Shown in pieces: positions 42,815 to 51,449 of a DNA stretch of 64,000 nucleotides. The position numbers and the translations under genes were made by a program. Within the stretch, counting starts at the first letter, position 1. Every line of letters begins with the position of its first letter. The notes beneath the pieces are model-generated. The model made no database searches and was not told the DNA's origin. It saw only the letters and a list, made by a program, of their open reading frames with translations. This stretch comes from Sphingomonas bisphenolicum (GTDB lineage: Bacteria; Pseudomonadota; Alphaproteobacteria; Sphingomonadales; Sphingomonadaceae): the NCBI RefSeq assembly GCF_024349785.1, contig NZ_AP018817.1:2015501-2079500 (forward strand). Reading direction: 5' to 3'.

Positions 42815-42905
42815 CCTATATGGAACATTTCTGTTGACATCGTCACGCTGATCTGGCAGAGATTGGGACAGTGGAAAAATGTGAGTCGCCAAGGCGGCTT
42901 TGGTG
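42815..42905. promoter_or_regulatory. Upstream region of the GTA cluster, candidate promoter
   Basis: TTGACA at 42834-42839 is a good -35, but the sequence 17 bp on (CAGAGA) is a poor -10. A terminator follows at 42906. GTA promoters in other alphaproteobacteria depend on the GafA regulator; no specific site could be recognised. Confidence 0.3.
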
Positions 42906-42936
42906 AAGGGGCTGATCCGAAAGGGTCGGCCCCTTT
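42906..42936 (+). terminator. Terminator/attenuator ahead of GTA gp1
   Basis: AAGGGGCTGATCC / GGGTCGGCCCCTT with GAAA loop and a TTTT tail. It ends 31 bp before gp1 and would limit read-through from the GST gene or attenuate the GTA operon. Confidence 0.7.
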
Positions 42937-42966
42937 TGCGTGGCGTGGGCGACGGGGGGAGCGGGC

Positions 42967-43512
42967 ATGGGGGAGCAGACGGGCACGCAGGCGAGGCTGG
43001 TGGCGCGGCGCCAGCGCGTTGGCGGGGCTGTGCGGGCGCAGAAGGGCAAGGCGCGCAAGGATGGCTGGACCAAAGCGAAGGAGCGGTTGTTCCTGGAAAC
43101 GCTGGCAGAGACCTGCAATGCCAGCGAGGCGGCGCGGGCGGCGGGCCTGTGCCGGGCGAGCGCCTATCGCCGGCGGCAGGGCGACGCGGGTTTCGCCCGC
43201 GCCTGGGACGAGGCGCTGGACGTGGGCTATGCCGAGATCGAGGCGCTGCTGATGCGCGAAGTGCTGTTCGGGAGCGAGGTCGAGGAGTTGACGCTGGATG
43301 GCGAAGGCGCGGTGAAGGGGCGCAAGATCAAGCGTACGCGCAACCTGACGGTGGCGCTGCGGCTGTTGACGCTGCACCGCGACCGGATGGAGAAGCGCCG
43401 CGCGGGCGCCGGGCCGGGTGAGGCGGGGCGGCCCGACAGCCCCGACGCGATCGCGCGGGTGAAGGATGTGCTGGGCGCGATCCGGCGACGGCGGGCGGTG
43501 GTGGAGGCGTGA
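42967..43512 (+). CDS. GTA gp1-like protein (small terminase-like, DNA-binding)
   Basis: A 181-aa basic protein. The central part (WTKAKERLFLETLAETCNASEAARAAGLCRASAYRRRQGDAGFARAWDEAL, about residues 35-86) is a helix-turn-helix like those of phage small terminases and RcGTA gp1, which recruits DNA for headful packaging. A basic C-terminus (AIRRRRAVVEA) ends it. GGGGGAGC upstream supports ATG 42967. First gene of the GTA cluster; it is separated from the large terminase by 3.4 kb of host-type genes. Confidence 0.8.
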   Translation: MGEQTGTQARLVARRQRVGGAVRAQKGKARKDGWTKAKERLFLETLAETCNASEAARAAGLCRASAYRRRQGDAGFARAWDEALDVGYAEIEALLMREVLFGSEVEELTLDGEGAVKGRKIKRTRNLTVALRLLTLHRDRMEKRRAGAGPGEAGRPDSPDAIARVKDVLGAIRRRRAVVEA

Positions 43513-43755
43513 TGGGCGGCGGCCGGAGGCGGGATAAGGGGCCGCGTTCGACCAATGTCTAATCAACGCCATGCGGGCGGGGCCGTTATGGGAGATGGAG
43601 CCCGGCCTGACCGTCCCCACTGCCGGGCTTCCACCTTTTCTGCTGCTGGATTGGATGGTGCGGCCGGCTGTGGCGCGTGTTGCGAGTGTTTCTCATCCGG
43701 AACAAAATATTGCCGGGGTCCGTTCGGTGACGCACATAATGTGCAGGAGAGTGAC

Positions 43756-44043
43756 ATGGTTGAAGTGCGCAACGATCCCTATGACGATCGCGTCGTCGTG
43801 AAGAAAAGCAGCGGCGGTCGCACGATCGCGATCGTCCTGATTCTGGCGCTGGCCGTGGTCGGCGTGCTGTTCGCCACCGGATTCTGGAAAGCCGATGTGA
43901 GCGGCGGCAATATGCCCGAAGTCAGCGTGAAGGGGGGCGACCTGCCCAAGGTCGACGTCGATTCCAAGGCTGTCGTGGTCGGCACCAAGAAGGAAACGAT
44001 CGACGTTCCGACCGTGGGCGTGAAGGATAATGGCGAGAAGTGA
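43756..44043 (+). CDS. Small single-pass membrane protein, unknown function
   Basis: A 95-aa protein: a charged N-terminus (MVEVRNDPYDDRVVVKKSSGGR), one membrane helix (TIAIVLILALAVVGVLFATGF) and an outside domain of Val/Asp/Lys repeats (MPEVSVKGGDLPKVDVDSKAVVVGTKKETIDVPTVGV). CAGGAGAG precedes ATG 43756. A strong terminator follows. Not a GTA gene by any visible sign. Confidence 0.75.
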   Translation: MVEVRNDPYDDRVVVKKSSGGRTIAIVLILALAVVGVLFATGFWKADVSGGNMPEVSVKGGDLPKVDVDSKAVVVGTKKETIDVPTVGVKDNGEK

Positions 44044-44070
44044 TCGTCCCCGTGCCGCGGTGAATGACGC

Positions 44071-44104
44071 AAAGGCTCTTCCTGCGTGCAGGGGGAGCCT
44101 TTTT
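44071..44104 (+). terminator. Intrinsic terminator
   Basis: AAAGGCTC-TTCCTGC / GCAGG..GAGCCTTT stem followed by a T-run, 28 bp after the small membrane protein gene. Confidence 0.8.
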
Positions 44105-44168
44105 GCATGGATTGATTTGCCGGACGCGCGGGCGCAGAGGGATGGCGGATGATGCGGCGGAGGACGGA

Positions 44169-44501
44169 ATGGCGATGCGGCGGTTGATAATGGTTGGTCT
44201 GTGCTGTGCGCTGGCCGCTTGCGGTGATGGCAGCGGCGACCGGGTGGTCGCGGACAACCGCCAAGAACCGGAAACCGGCGCGACGGCGCAGGTATCGAAG
44301 CTGGACGACGGGCTGCGCAACGGCGTGTTCGAGAAGGCGATCCGGGCGAGCGGGGCGGCCTGCCCGAGCGTAACCGCGTCGGAGCGCGCCGAGATCAGTC
44401 CTGGCGTGCGCGGATGGAAGGCGCAGTGCGACAACGGCAGCGCGCATCTGATCCAGATATTGAGCGACGGCACCGCCAAGGTGACGAGCCGGACGCATTG
44501 A
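44169..44501 (+). CDS. Putative lipoprotein, unknown function
   Basis: A 110-aa precursor. MAMRRLIMVGLCCALAACGDGSGD is a lipoprotein signal with lipobox LAAC (Cys about residue 18). The mature part has LRNGVFEKAIRASGAACPSVTASERAE and a C-terminal WKAQCDNGSAHLIQILSDGTAKVT, with two further cysteines. GGAGG precedes ATG 44169. Confidence 0.75.
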   Translation: MAMRRLIMVGLCCALAACGDGSGDRVVADNRQEPETGATAQVSKLDDGLRNGVFEKAIRASGAACPSVTASERAEISPGVRGWKAQCDNGSAHLIQILSDGTAKVTSRTH

Positions 44502-44544
44502 GTTGGAATTTTCGGGTGGGGGGTGGAGCGATCCGATGGGCCGC

Positions 44545-44622
44545 TCCCCCTCTCCCGGCTTCGACCAGGCAGCAGGCTGCCAAGTCTTCGCAGCCCTCTC
44601 CCCCGAAGGGGAGAGGGTTTTT
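44545..44622 (+). repeat. GTA-region palindromic repeat, copy 1
   Basis: Contains GGCAGC-AG-GCTGCC (44568-44581) and CCCTCTCCCC-cgaa-GGGGAGAGGG plus a T-run. It lies between two convergent genes and acts as a terminator. Related copies are at 50.1, 52.4, 53.2, 54.5 and 59.5 kb. Confidence 0.75.
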
Positions 44623-44629
44623 TGTTGGC

Positions 44630-45316
44630 TCAGTTCGTCTTGATTTCGAGCGACGGGTCGACCAGCGAGGTCTTGGTCGCTGCCGGGGTTGCCGCGGCCG
44701 GGGCGACGGCGGGCGTTGCGACCGGAACAGCAGCGGGCGTGGCGACCGGCGCGGGCGCGACGGCGGCGGCGAAGGCGACGCTGACATCTTCATCGAGGAA
44801 GGCGGTGACGGGCGCGCCGAGCGGGATGCGGGCGCTGGTGCCGGTGGTGATGAAGCCTGCGATCGGTACGAAGGCGATGGCGGCGACGACGCCGGCGGTG
44901 CCGGTCGTCCCCTTGTCATCGAAGCTGCCGGTCAGGCGGATCTGGTTGCCATTGGCGCGGACGTAGAGGATGCGGCCGTTGATGCGGCCGGACTTGCCCC
45001 ACATGCCCTTGTTGCGGACGTCGGTGATTTCGCCGGTGACCGGGCTGCCGGCCGGGATCACGGTCTGGCCGTTCAGCGTTATGGTTTCGGCGACTTCGAG
45101 CTGGACGCGCTGGCCGATGCGCAGCTTCTTGCCCTCGGTCGTCAGGGCTTCGGACATTTTGAGCGGGATCTGCATACCGGCGCGCAGGACGTTGCCGCCG
45201 GGCGCAGCGACGATGGTGGCGACCGGCGCGGCAGGCGCGGTCGTGACCTGAGCAAAGACGGATGGCGCGCAGGCGCAGGCGATCACGCCCACAAGGGCGC
45301 TGGCAACGAACTTCAT
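44630..45316 (-). CDS. Secreted/periplasmic protein, TrbI-like barrel, unknown function
   Basis: A 228-aa precursor with signal peptide (MKFVASALVGVIACACAPSVFA). The mature part has VLRAGMQIPLKMSEALTTEGKKLRIGQRVQLEVAETITLNGQTVIPAGSPVTGEITDVRNKG, the pattern of a beta-barrel found in TrbI/VirB10-like and related envelope proteins, and an Ala/Pro/Thr/Val-rich low-complexity tail (about residues 180-215). ATG 45316 gives the clean signal peptide. Opposite strand to the GTA genes; a host gene inside the cluster. Confidence 0.75.
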   Translation of the reverse strand: MKFVASALVGVIACACAPSVFAQVTTAPAAPVATIVAAPGGNVLRAGMQIPLKMSEALTTEGKKLRIGQRVQLEVAETITLNGQTVIPAGSPVTGEITDVRNKGMWGKSGRINGRILYVRANGNQIRLTGSFDDKGTTGTAGVVAAIAFVPIAGFITTGTSARIPLGAPVTAFLDEDVSVAFAAAVAPAPVATPAAVPVATPAVAPAAATPAATKTSLVDPSLEIKTN

Positions 45317-45494
45317 GTGTAAAACCCCCACGTAAAAGACTCAGTTCGCCCCCGAACTGAGGATGCACAGGTGCAATCGCGCGGGGTCTGTCGTCAAGGG
45401 GATAAATATTTGATCTATAGTGATGTTTATTGTGCGGCTGCGAGAATTTCGCGGGGCGCTTTACAGGCGTGCAACAGGCGGTAGACCAGAGCGC

Positions 45495-46823
45495 ATGACA
45501 AAGATGATGTTTTTGACCGCCGCCGCCGCCGTCGCGCTGTTTCCCCTATCGGCCATGGCGCAGACCGTTCCGCCGAGCCGGGCGCCCGATCCGGCGCGGA
45601 TGAAGGCGACGGTGGAGACATTGGTCGGCTTCGGCACGCGGCATACGCTGTCGTCGGCGACCGACGCCAGGCGCGGGATCGGCGCGGCGCGGCGGTGGGG
45701 CGCGGCGGAATTTGCGAAGATCGCCAAGGGCTGCGGCGGCTGTTTGACGGTGGAGACGGTGGCGGATCGCTTTACCGGGCCGCGGGCGCCCGATGGGGTG
45801 GAAGTGGTCGATGTGCTGGCGATCCAGAAGGGGACGGGCGATCCGACCCAGGTCGTGATCGTCGCCGGGCATATCGACAGCCGCGTGACCGATGTCATGA
45901 ACGTAACCAGCGATGCGCCGGGCGCGAACGACAATGCATCGGGCACGGCGCTGGTGATCGAGGCGGCGCGGGTTCTGGCAGGCGAAAAGTTCGACGGGAC
46001 GATCGTCTATGCGCTGCTCTCGGGCGAGGAGCAGGGGCTGTGGGGCGGCAAGCTGCTGGCGGCGACGGCCAAGGCGCGCGGCTGGCAGGTGCGGGCGATG
46101 CTGAACAACGATATCGTCGGCAATACGATCGGTCAGAACGGACATGTCGTGGCCGACCGGGTGCGGGTCTTTTCAGAGGGTATCCGGGCGGGCGACGACG
46201 CCAAGGCGAGCGCGACGCGGCGGGCCCTCGGCGGCGAGGATGACGGGCCGTCGCGGGCGCTGGCGAAAAAGATCGACGGGATCGCGGAGGCCAATCCGCA
46301 GATTGGGCTGGATGTGTTCGCGGTGCGGCGCTTCGATCGCTTTGGGCGGGGCGGGGATCATTCGCCCTTCCTGGACCTGGGCTTTCCCGCGGTGCGCTTT
46401 TCGGTGGGGATCGAAAATTACGACCGGCAGCATCAGGATCTGCGGACGGAAAATGGTCGCGTCTATGGCGATACGGTCGAGGGAATGGACTTTCCCTATC
46501 TGGCGAAGGTGACCGCCTTGAACGTCGCGGCGTTGCGGCAACTGGCGGATGCACCGGCCGCGCCGGCGAGCGTGTCGCTGGACGGGGCGCTGTCGATGGA
46601 TACGCGGGTATATTGGGACGCGGTGCCGGGGGCGGCGGGGTATAAGGTCTATTGGCGGCGGGCCGATGCGCAGGACTGGACCGACAGTCGCGTCGTGACG
46701 GGAACGACCGAGACGGTGCTGAAGGATATCGTGGTGGACGATCATTTCATCGGCGTGGCGGCGGTGGCGAAGGATGGGGCGGAAAGCCTGGTGACCTTCG
46801 GCGGGATGGCGCCGCGGAAATAA
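45495..46823 (+). CDS. M28-family zinc peptidase, secreted
   Basis: A 442-aa precursor with a signal peptide (MTKMMFLTAAAAVALFPLSAMA). The di-zinc site is visible: VIVAGHIDSR (His, Asp), PGANDNASGTA (bridging Asp), LLSGEEQGLWGG (Glu-Glu), MLNNDIVGN (Asp) and RGGDHSPFLDLG (His). The C-terminal 90 residues look like a fibronectin-III-type domain (WDAVPGAAGYKVYWRRADAQDWTDSRVVTG). It degrades peptides in the periplasm or outside. Located between gp1 and the large terminase, with no obvious packaging role. Confidence 0.88.
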   Translation: MTKMMFLTAAAAVALFPLSAMAQTVPPSRAPDPARMKATVETLVGFGTRHTLSSATDARRGIGAARRWGAAEFAKIAKGCGGCLTVETVADRFTGPRAPDGVEVVDVLAIQKGTGDPTQVVIVAGHIDSRVTDVMNVTSDAPGANDNASGTALVIEAARVLAGEKFDGTIVYALLSGEEQGLWGGKLLAATAKARGWQVRAMLNNDIVGNTIGQNGHVVADRVRVFSEGIRAGDDAKASATRRALGGEDDGPSRALAKKIDGIAEANPQIGLDVFAVRRFDRFGRGGDHSPFLDLGFPAVRFSVGIENYDRQHQDLRTENGRVYGDTVEGMDFPYLAKVTALNVAALRQLADAPAAPASVSLDGALSMDTRVYWDAVPGAAGYKVYWRRADAQDWTDSRVVTGTTETVLKDIVVDDHFIGVAAVAKDGAESLVTFGGMAPRK

Positions 46824-46847
46824 TCGGGTTCACGAAAATATCTTTGG

Positions 46848-46872
46848 AAGGCCGCTTTCGGGCGGCCTTTTT
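46848..46872 (+). terminator. Terminator between peptidase and large terminase
   Basis: AAGGCCGC-TTTCGG-GCGGCCTT with TTTTT tail, 25 bp after the peptidase stop and 37 bp before the terminase start. Confidence 0.8.
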
Positions 46873-46908
46873 CATGTCCTGGCGCGGCGGATATTGCAGG
46901 GGAGCGCG

Positions 46909-48234
46909 ATGGCGGTTTCGGATCAGGTTTTTCTGGCGAGGGACGATGGGCGGTCCAGGGCGGCGATATTGCGGCGGCTGGATGCGGCGTCGGCGGCGTT
47001 GCTGGCGCATGAGTGGGAATATCTGGCCCGGCCGGGGCAATTGCCGCCGCCGGGCGACTGGCGCATCTGGCTGATGATGGCGGGGCGCGGGTTCGGCAAG
47101 ACGCGGGCCGGGGCGGAATGGGTGCGAGGGATTGCCGAGGGTGATCCGCAGGCGCGGATCGCGCTGGTCGGCGCGACGCTGGGCGAGGCGCGCAGCGTGA
47201 TGGTGGAAGGGGCGTCGGGCCTGCTGGCGATCGCGCCCTGGTGGAACCGGCCGGCCTATGCCCCCGCGCTGCGCAAGCTGACCTGGCCCAATGGCGCGGT
47301 GGCGACATTGTTCGGCGCGGCCGAGCCGGAGGGGCTGCGCGGGCCGCAGTTCAGCCATGGCTGGGCCGACGAGATCGCGAAATGGGCGGGCGGCGAGGCG
47401 GCCTGGCATAATCTGATGATGGGATTGCGGCTGGGGACAAGGCCGCAGGTGCTGGCGACGACGACGCCGCGGCCGGTGCCGCTGGTGCGGGCGCTGGTGG
47501 CGCAGGCCAAAGACGATGGGAGCGACGATGTGATCGTGACGCGGGGGCGGACGGCGGAGAATGCGGCGCATCTGGCGGACGGCTTCGTCGACGCCATGGC
47601 GGCGAGCTATGGGGGCACGCGGCTGGGGCGGCAGGAACTGGACGGCGAACTGATCGAGGAGGTGGAGGGCGCTTTGTGGAGCCGCGACCTGATCGAGCGG
47701 TGCCGGGTGGCGCATGTGCCGGGCGCGCTGGGCCGGGTGGTGGTGGCGGTCGATCCGCCGGCGTCGGCGGGCGGGGACGCCTGCGGCATCGTGGTGGCGG
47801 GGGTCGGCGGCGACGGGCGCGCCTATGTGATCGCCGATGCGAGCGTTGCGGGCCAGTCGCCCGAAGGCTGGGCGCGGGCGGTCGCGGCGGCGGCTTTGGT
47901 CCATGACGCGGATCGCGTGGTGGCCGAGGCCAATAATGGCGGGGCGATGGTGGAAAGCGTGCTGCGCGCGGCGGAGGCGGCGATGCCGGTGAAGCTGGTC
48001 CATGCGAGCCGGGGCAAGGTGGCGCGGGCCGAGCCGGTGGCGGCGCTCTATGAAGCGGGGCGGGTGATGCACCGCGGGGCTTTCCCCGCGCTGGAGGACC
48101 AGATGTGCGGGCTGATCGCGGGAGGTGGCTATGTCGGGCCGGGGCGATCGCCGGATCGCGCCGATGCGCTGGTGTGGGCGCTGAGCGAGTTGATGCTGGG
48201 GAAAAGGGGCGAGGCGCGGGTGCGGGGGATGTGA
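46909..48234 (+). CDS. GTA large terminase (gp2)
   Basis: The 441-aa packaging motor. Walker A is MMAGRGFGKTRAGAEW (about residues 56-71), an acidic motor pair is in HGWADEIAKW, and TTTPRP(V)PLVR is the coupling motif. The C-terminal RNase H-like nuclease starts with VVVAVDPPASAGGDACGIVVAG (first catalytic Asp) and ends with PDRADALVWALSELML. ATG 46909 has AGGGGAGC upstream. The length and wording are as in the Terminase_6 proteins of RcGTA-like clusters. Confidence 0.93.
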   Translation: MAVSDQVFLARDDGRSRAAILRRLDAASAALLAHEWEYLARPGQLPPPGDWRIWLMMAGRGFGKTRAGAEWVRGIAEGDPQARIALVGATLGEARSVMVEGASGLLAIAPWWNRPAYAPALRKLTWPNGAVATLFGAAEPEGLRGPQFSHGWADEIAKWAGGEAAWHNLMMGLRLGTRPQVLATTTPRPVPLVRALVAQAKDDGSDDVIVTRGRTAENAAHLADGFVDAMAASYGGTRLGRQELDGELIEEVEGALWSRDLIERCRVAHVPGALGRVVVAVDPPASAGGDACGIVVAGVGGDGRAYVIADASVAGQSPEGWARAVAAAALVHDADRVVAEANNGGAMVESVLRAAEAAMPVKLVHASRGKVARAEPVAALYEAGRVMHRGAFPALEDQMCGLIAGGGYVGPGRSPDRADALVWALSELMLGKRGEARVRGM

Positions 48235-48347
48235 GGGGGATTGGGTGGATTTCGGACTGGCGGGTTTTGGGGAGATGACCAGCGATAGCGTACGCTGAGC
48301 GAAGAAAAATCGTCCGGCAACAATCGCCCCAGTTGCGGACATCCGAC

Positions 48348-48716
48348 TTACCGACGATCGCGTGTTACCGTGAGGGCGTCTTCTATCTCCCAAGCGTCGC
48401 TTCGGCGTACAATCCGGGCCACGGTGTGAGCATCTCTGCTCCAATACCGAACTATAAACGCGCAATTGATAGTAGCTGGATTTTCCGGAAGATCGTTGGA
48501 CAAGGTGTCACTGCACAACACGTCGGAAATTCGCTTTATGCGTTCCGAATGGACCAGAACAACGCTACTCGGATCGTCTTGTGCCGCTTGGTTAGCGACT
48601 GCCTGAACCACCGCGCCATCGCGTTTACGAACTGCGGCCAATAGTTGTTGATCGGTCGGGCAGAGCGTCGGCGCAGCGCAGCGGCTTAAACTCGCCAAGA
48701 TCAATAGAGCGATCAA
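48348..48716 (-). CDS. Putative exported/lipoprotein-like hypothetical protein (TTG start)
   Basis: A 122-aa frame on the minus strand with a short hydrophobic N-terminus (MIALLILASLSRCAAPTLC) ending in a Cys that could be a lipobox variant. The start is TTG at 48716 with AAGGA about 8 bases upstream; no ATG fits. The C-terminal part, CAFIVRYWSRDAHTVARIVRRSDAWEIEDAL, looks like a small NTF2- or cystatin-like fold. Base composition is visibly less GC-rich than the GTA genes on both sides, so it may be a recent arrival. Confidence 0.5.
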   Translation of the reverse strand: MIALLILASLSRCAAPTLCPTDQQLLAAVRKRDGAVVQAVANQAAQDDPSSVVLVHSERIKRISDVLCSDTLSNDLPENPATINCAFIVRYWSRDAHTVARIVRRSDAWEIEDALTVTRDRR

Positions 48717-49005
48717 TGTCGTGTCCTTCTAAACGACCATAACACTACCAAAATGAATGGCAGCTTCCTACCCGATTTCGTCATTCAGCGTTCCACCTGC
48801 CATCTGAATAAGTGGCCGGTTTCAAGGGCGGGGATAAGCTGGCGGAGGGACCAAAAATGGTCGTTTGCGGACTGCTCACTCCTGTCTGGATCGCGATTCT
48901 ATCAGTTTTGATATGATACCTTTATTTTCGGGCGGGCGTCGCTACATCGGGGCGTCATGCGCCGGGGTTAGGCTGGCGCGGCTTTATTGATGAGGACGTC
49001 GCCCT
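48717..49005. other. Intergenic region, no gene seen
   Basis: Low-GC stretch between the TTG-start gene and the nitroreductase, for example atttcgtcattcagcgttcc and tatcagttttgatatgatacc. It would carry the promoters of both genes; no clear elements are recognised. Confidence 0.4.
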
Positions 49006-49638
49006 ATGCTGATCGACCGTTTGAACTGGCGCTATGCCACCAAGAAGATGAACCCGGACAAGGTCGTGCCGGAAGACAGGCTGGAGCGCATCCTGGAAGC
49101 GGTGCGGCTGGCGCCGACGTCGAGCGGGTTGCAGCAGTTCGAGGTGATCGTCGTCACCAACAGGGCCGTGCGCGAGAAGATCCGGGCGATCGCCTGGGAT
49201 CAGGCGCAGGTGGTCGATGCGTCGCACCTGATCGTCTTTGCCGCGTGGGACAATTATACGCCCGAGCGGATCAACCATATGTTCGATCTGGTCAATGACG
49301 AGCGCGGTTTCAGGAATGAGGGCTGGGAAGCCTATCGGCAGCAGTTGCTGGGCAGCTATCCCCAGCGCGACGCCCAGACCAATTTCGAACATGCTGCGCG
49401 GCAGGCCTATGTCGGGCTGGGCATCGCCCTGACCGCCGCGGCGTTTGAGGCGGTGGACGCGACGCCGATGGAGGGTTTCGATCCCGATGCGCTGGACGCG
49501 ATCCTGGACCTGCGCGCGCGGGGCCTGCGTTCTGTGGTGATGATGCCGCTGGGCTATCGCGCGGACGAGGGCGACTGGCTGGTGAATCTGAAGAAGGTGC
49601 GGCGGGCGACCGCGGATTTCGTGTCGCGCGTGGATTGA
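49006..49638 (+). CDS. Nitroreductase-family NAD(P)H-dependent flavoprotein
   Basis: A 210-aa FMN enzyme of the NfsB/NfnB type: LNWRYATKKMNPDKVVPEDRLERILEAVRLAPTSSGLQQFEVIVV (FMN-binding Arg and Ser near residues 8 and 38), HLIVFAAWDNYTPERI, then AYVGLGIALTAAAFEAVDATPMEGFDPDAL and VVMMPLGYRADEGDWLVNLKKVRR. It reduces nitroaromatics, quinones or flavins. A host gene located between the GTA terminase and portal. Confidence 0.88.
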   Translation: MLIDRLNWRYATKKMNPDKVVPEDRLERILEAVRLAPTSSGLQQFEVIVVTNRAVREKIRAIAWDQAQVVDASHLIVFAAWDNYTPERINHMFDLVNDERGFRNEGWEAYRQQLLGSYPQRDAQTNFEHAARQAYVGLGIALTAAAFEAVDATPMEGFDPDALDAILDLRARGLRSVVMMPLGYRADEGDWLVNLKKVRRATADFVSRVD

Positions 49639-49723
49639 GGCGGGCTTCGCTTCGACCGCTGGGGAACCGGCTGTCGGGGCGGTTCGTTCTGGCGCCATCA
49701 TGATTACAGATGGAGTGAGTGCG

Positions 49724-50062
49724 ATGAAGATGGCCAAAATCCTGGCGGCCGTCGTTGGCGTGTCGGTGGCGGCGTCTCCGGTGCTGGCGGCGAGCCTCAA
49801 TAGCAAGGACCGGGCGCGAGTGGCGCGCGCGGCGCCGCGCGACCGCGACGATGTGCGCTACTGCCTGCTGAAGGGCAAGAAGGGCCGCGACAAGGGTACG
49901 GTGATCGGTGCGGCCGGCGGCGCGGGCGTCGGCGTGCTGGCGGGCGGCAGCCTGGGCGAGACATTGCTGGCGGGGGCGGCGGGCGCCGTCGCGGGCCGGG
50001 TGATCGGCAAGAGCGAAGGCACGAACAGCGCATGCGACCGGGTGCTGGCGCGGAACCGGTAA
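49724..50062 (+). CDS. Secreted glycine-zipper protein
   Basis: A 112-aa precursor: signal peptide MKMAKILAAVVGVSVAASPVLA, then a basic stretch, then a glycine zipper (GTVIGAAGGAGVGVLAGGSLGETLLAGAAGAVAGRVIGK, about residues 62-100) that can insert in or associate with membranes. Two cysteines (CLLKGKKG; SACDRVL). Function unknown; related sphingomonad proteins are called glycine zipper domain-containing. Confidence 0.75.
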   Translation: MKMAKILAAVVGVSVAASPVLAASLNSKDRARVARAAPRDRDDVRYCLLKGKKGRDKGTVIGAAGGAGVGVLAGGSLGETLLAGAAGAVAGRVIGKSEGTNSACDRVLARNR

Positions 50063-50090
50063 AGGTCGGGCCTAAAAGGGTGGCCTAGGC

Positions 50091-50167
50091 CCCCTCTCAC
50101 AGTTTCGGTAGGCGGCCTTGCCGCCAACCTTCACTAGCCCTCTCCCCCGGCGGGGAGAGGGTTTTTG
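50091..50167 (+). repeat. GTA-region palindromic repeat, copy 2
   Basis: TAGGCGGC-CTT-GCCGCC and CCCTCTCCCC-cggc-GGGGAGAGGG followed by TTTTT. It ends 18 bp before the portal gene. Confidence 0.75.
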
Positions 50168-50184
50168 CGTTTGGGGACATATCG

Positions 50185-51312
50185 ATGAAATGGTTCGGGA
50201 CGAAGGCGGCCGCATCGAGCGATGCGCGGCCGGTGCTGGCGCGCGCCTGGGGATCGGGTGCGGTGGCGCTGGGGGAATGGCCGGCCAGTTATGAGGCGCA
50301 GTTGCGGGCGGGGGTGATGGGCAATCCGGTGGCGCAGCGGGCGATGCGGCTGGTGTCGGAGGGTGCGGGCGCCTGCGCCCTGAAAGTGCGCGGGGTGGAG
50401 AATGCGGGCCGCGTGCTGGCGCTGGTCGGGCGGGCGTCGGCAGGGCAGGGGCTGGTCGAGACGCTGGCCTGCCACCTGCTGCTGCACGGCAATGCCTATG
50501 TGCAGCTGATGGCCGGGGCGGACGGGATGCCGGCCGAGCTGTTCGCGCTGCGGCCCGAACGGGTGAGCGTGGAGGCCGATGCGCGCGGATGGCCTGCGGC
50601 GTACCTGTATCGGGTGGGGGAGAGCGTGACGCGGCTGACGCCCGAAGACGGCGCGGGGCGGACCAACGTGCTGCACATCAAGGCGTTGCATCCGCTGGAC
50701 GATCATTATGGGCTGGGCTGCGTGGGCGCGGCGGCGGGCGCGGTGGCGATCCACAATGCGGCATGTGTGTGGAACAAGGCGCTACTCGACAATGCGGCGC
50801 GGCCAAGCGGGGCGATGGTCTATGATCCGGGCGACGGATCGGTGCTGAGCCCTGAGCAGTTCGAGCGGGTGAAGCGCGAGATGGAGGTGGCCTTTGCCGG
50901 TGCGGCCAATGCCGGGCGGCCGATGCTGCTGGAGGGGGGGCTGAGCTGGAAGGCGATGAGCCTGACCCCGGCGGAGATGGATTTCGTGGGGCTGAAGGCG
51001 GCGGCGGCGCGGGAGATCGCGCTGGCCTTCGGCGTGCCGCCTATGCTGATGGGGCTGCCCGGCGACAATAGCTACGCCAATTATCGCGAGGCGAACAAGG
51101 CGCTGTGGCGGCAGGCGATATTGCCGCTGGTGGCGAAGATTTGCGGGGCGCTGGCCCAGGGGCTGGACGATTGGTGGCCGGGGCTGGGGATCGAGGCGGA
51201 CCTGGATGCCGTGCCGGCGCTGTCGGACGAGCGCGCGGCGCTGTGGGAGCGGGTGGTGGCGGCGGATTTCCTGAGCGCCGAGGAAAAGAAGGCGATGCTG
51301 GGGATCGGTTAG
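50185..51312 (+). CDS. GTA portal protein (gp3), HK97 family
   Basis: A 375-aa portal subunit. Typical blocks are NPVAQRAMRLVSEGAGACALKV (near residue 48), LACHLLLHGNAYVQLM, FALRPERVSVE, NVLHIKALHPLDDHYGLGCVGAAAGAVAIHNAA (about 155-187), GAMVYDP and the helix stretch FVGLKAAAAREIALAFGVPPMLMGLPGDNSYANYREANKALWRQAILPL. It forms the dodecameric DNA channel at the capsid vertex. The order terminase, portal, protease, capsid is retained. Confidence 0.93.
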   Translation: MKWFGTKAAASSDARPVLARAWGSGAVALGEWPASYEAQLRAGVMGNPVAQRAMRLVSEGAGACALKVRGVENAGRVLALVGRASAGQGLVETLACHLLLHGNAYVQLMAGADGMPAELFALRPERVSVEADARGWPAAYLYRVGESVTRLTPEDGAGRTNVLHIKALHPLDDHYGLGCVGAAAGAVAIHNAACVWNKALLDNAARPSGAMVYDPGDGSVLSPEQFERVKREMEVAFAGAANAGRPMLLEGGLSWKAMSLTPAEMDFVGLKAAAAREIALAFGVPPMLMGLPGDNSYANYREANKALWRQAILPLVAKICGALAQGLDDWWPGLGIEADLDAVPALSDERAALWERVVAADFLSAEEKKAMLGIG

Positions 51313-51449
51313 CGCTGGCAGGCGGCGACGGTTTGCGACCATCGCCCGCCGCTGTCGAGGCATTGGTCCTGGGCGAGCCAGTCGCTTTGCCAGAGGCAGG
51401 CGGTGACGGCGATCATGACCAGCCCGGCGGTCAGGATGAACGCCTTCAT
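51309..51449 (-). CDS. Microprotein, 46 aa, CLDSGGRW motif
   Basis: Minus strand, antisense to the GTA direction. A membrane/signal helix (MKAFILTAGLVMIAVTACLW) is followed by QSDWLAQDQCLDSGGRWSQTVAACQR. The C-x3-GGRW-x5-C pattern is shared with its upstream neighbour. The stop overlaps the portal stop; the start overlaps the neighbour's stop (ATGA). Too short for family assignment, but the shared motif and coupled junction argue that it is real. Confidence 0.6.
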   Translation of the reverse strand: MKAFILTAGLVMIAVTACLWQSDWLAQDQCLDSGGRWSQTVAACQR

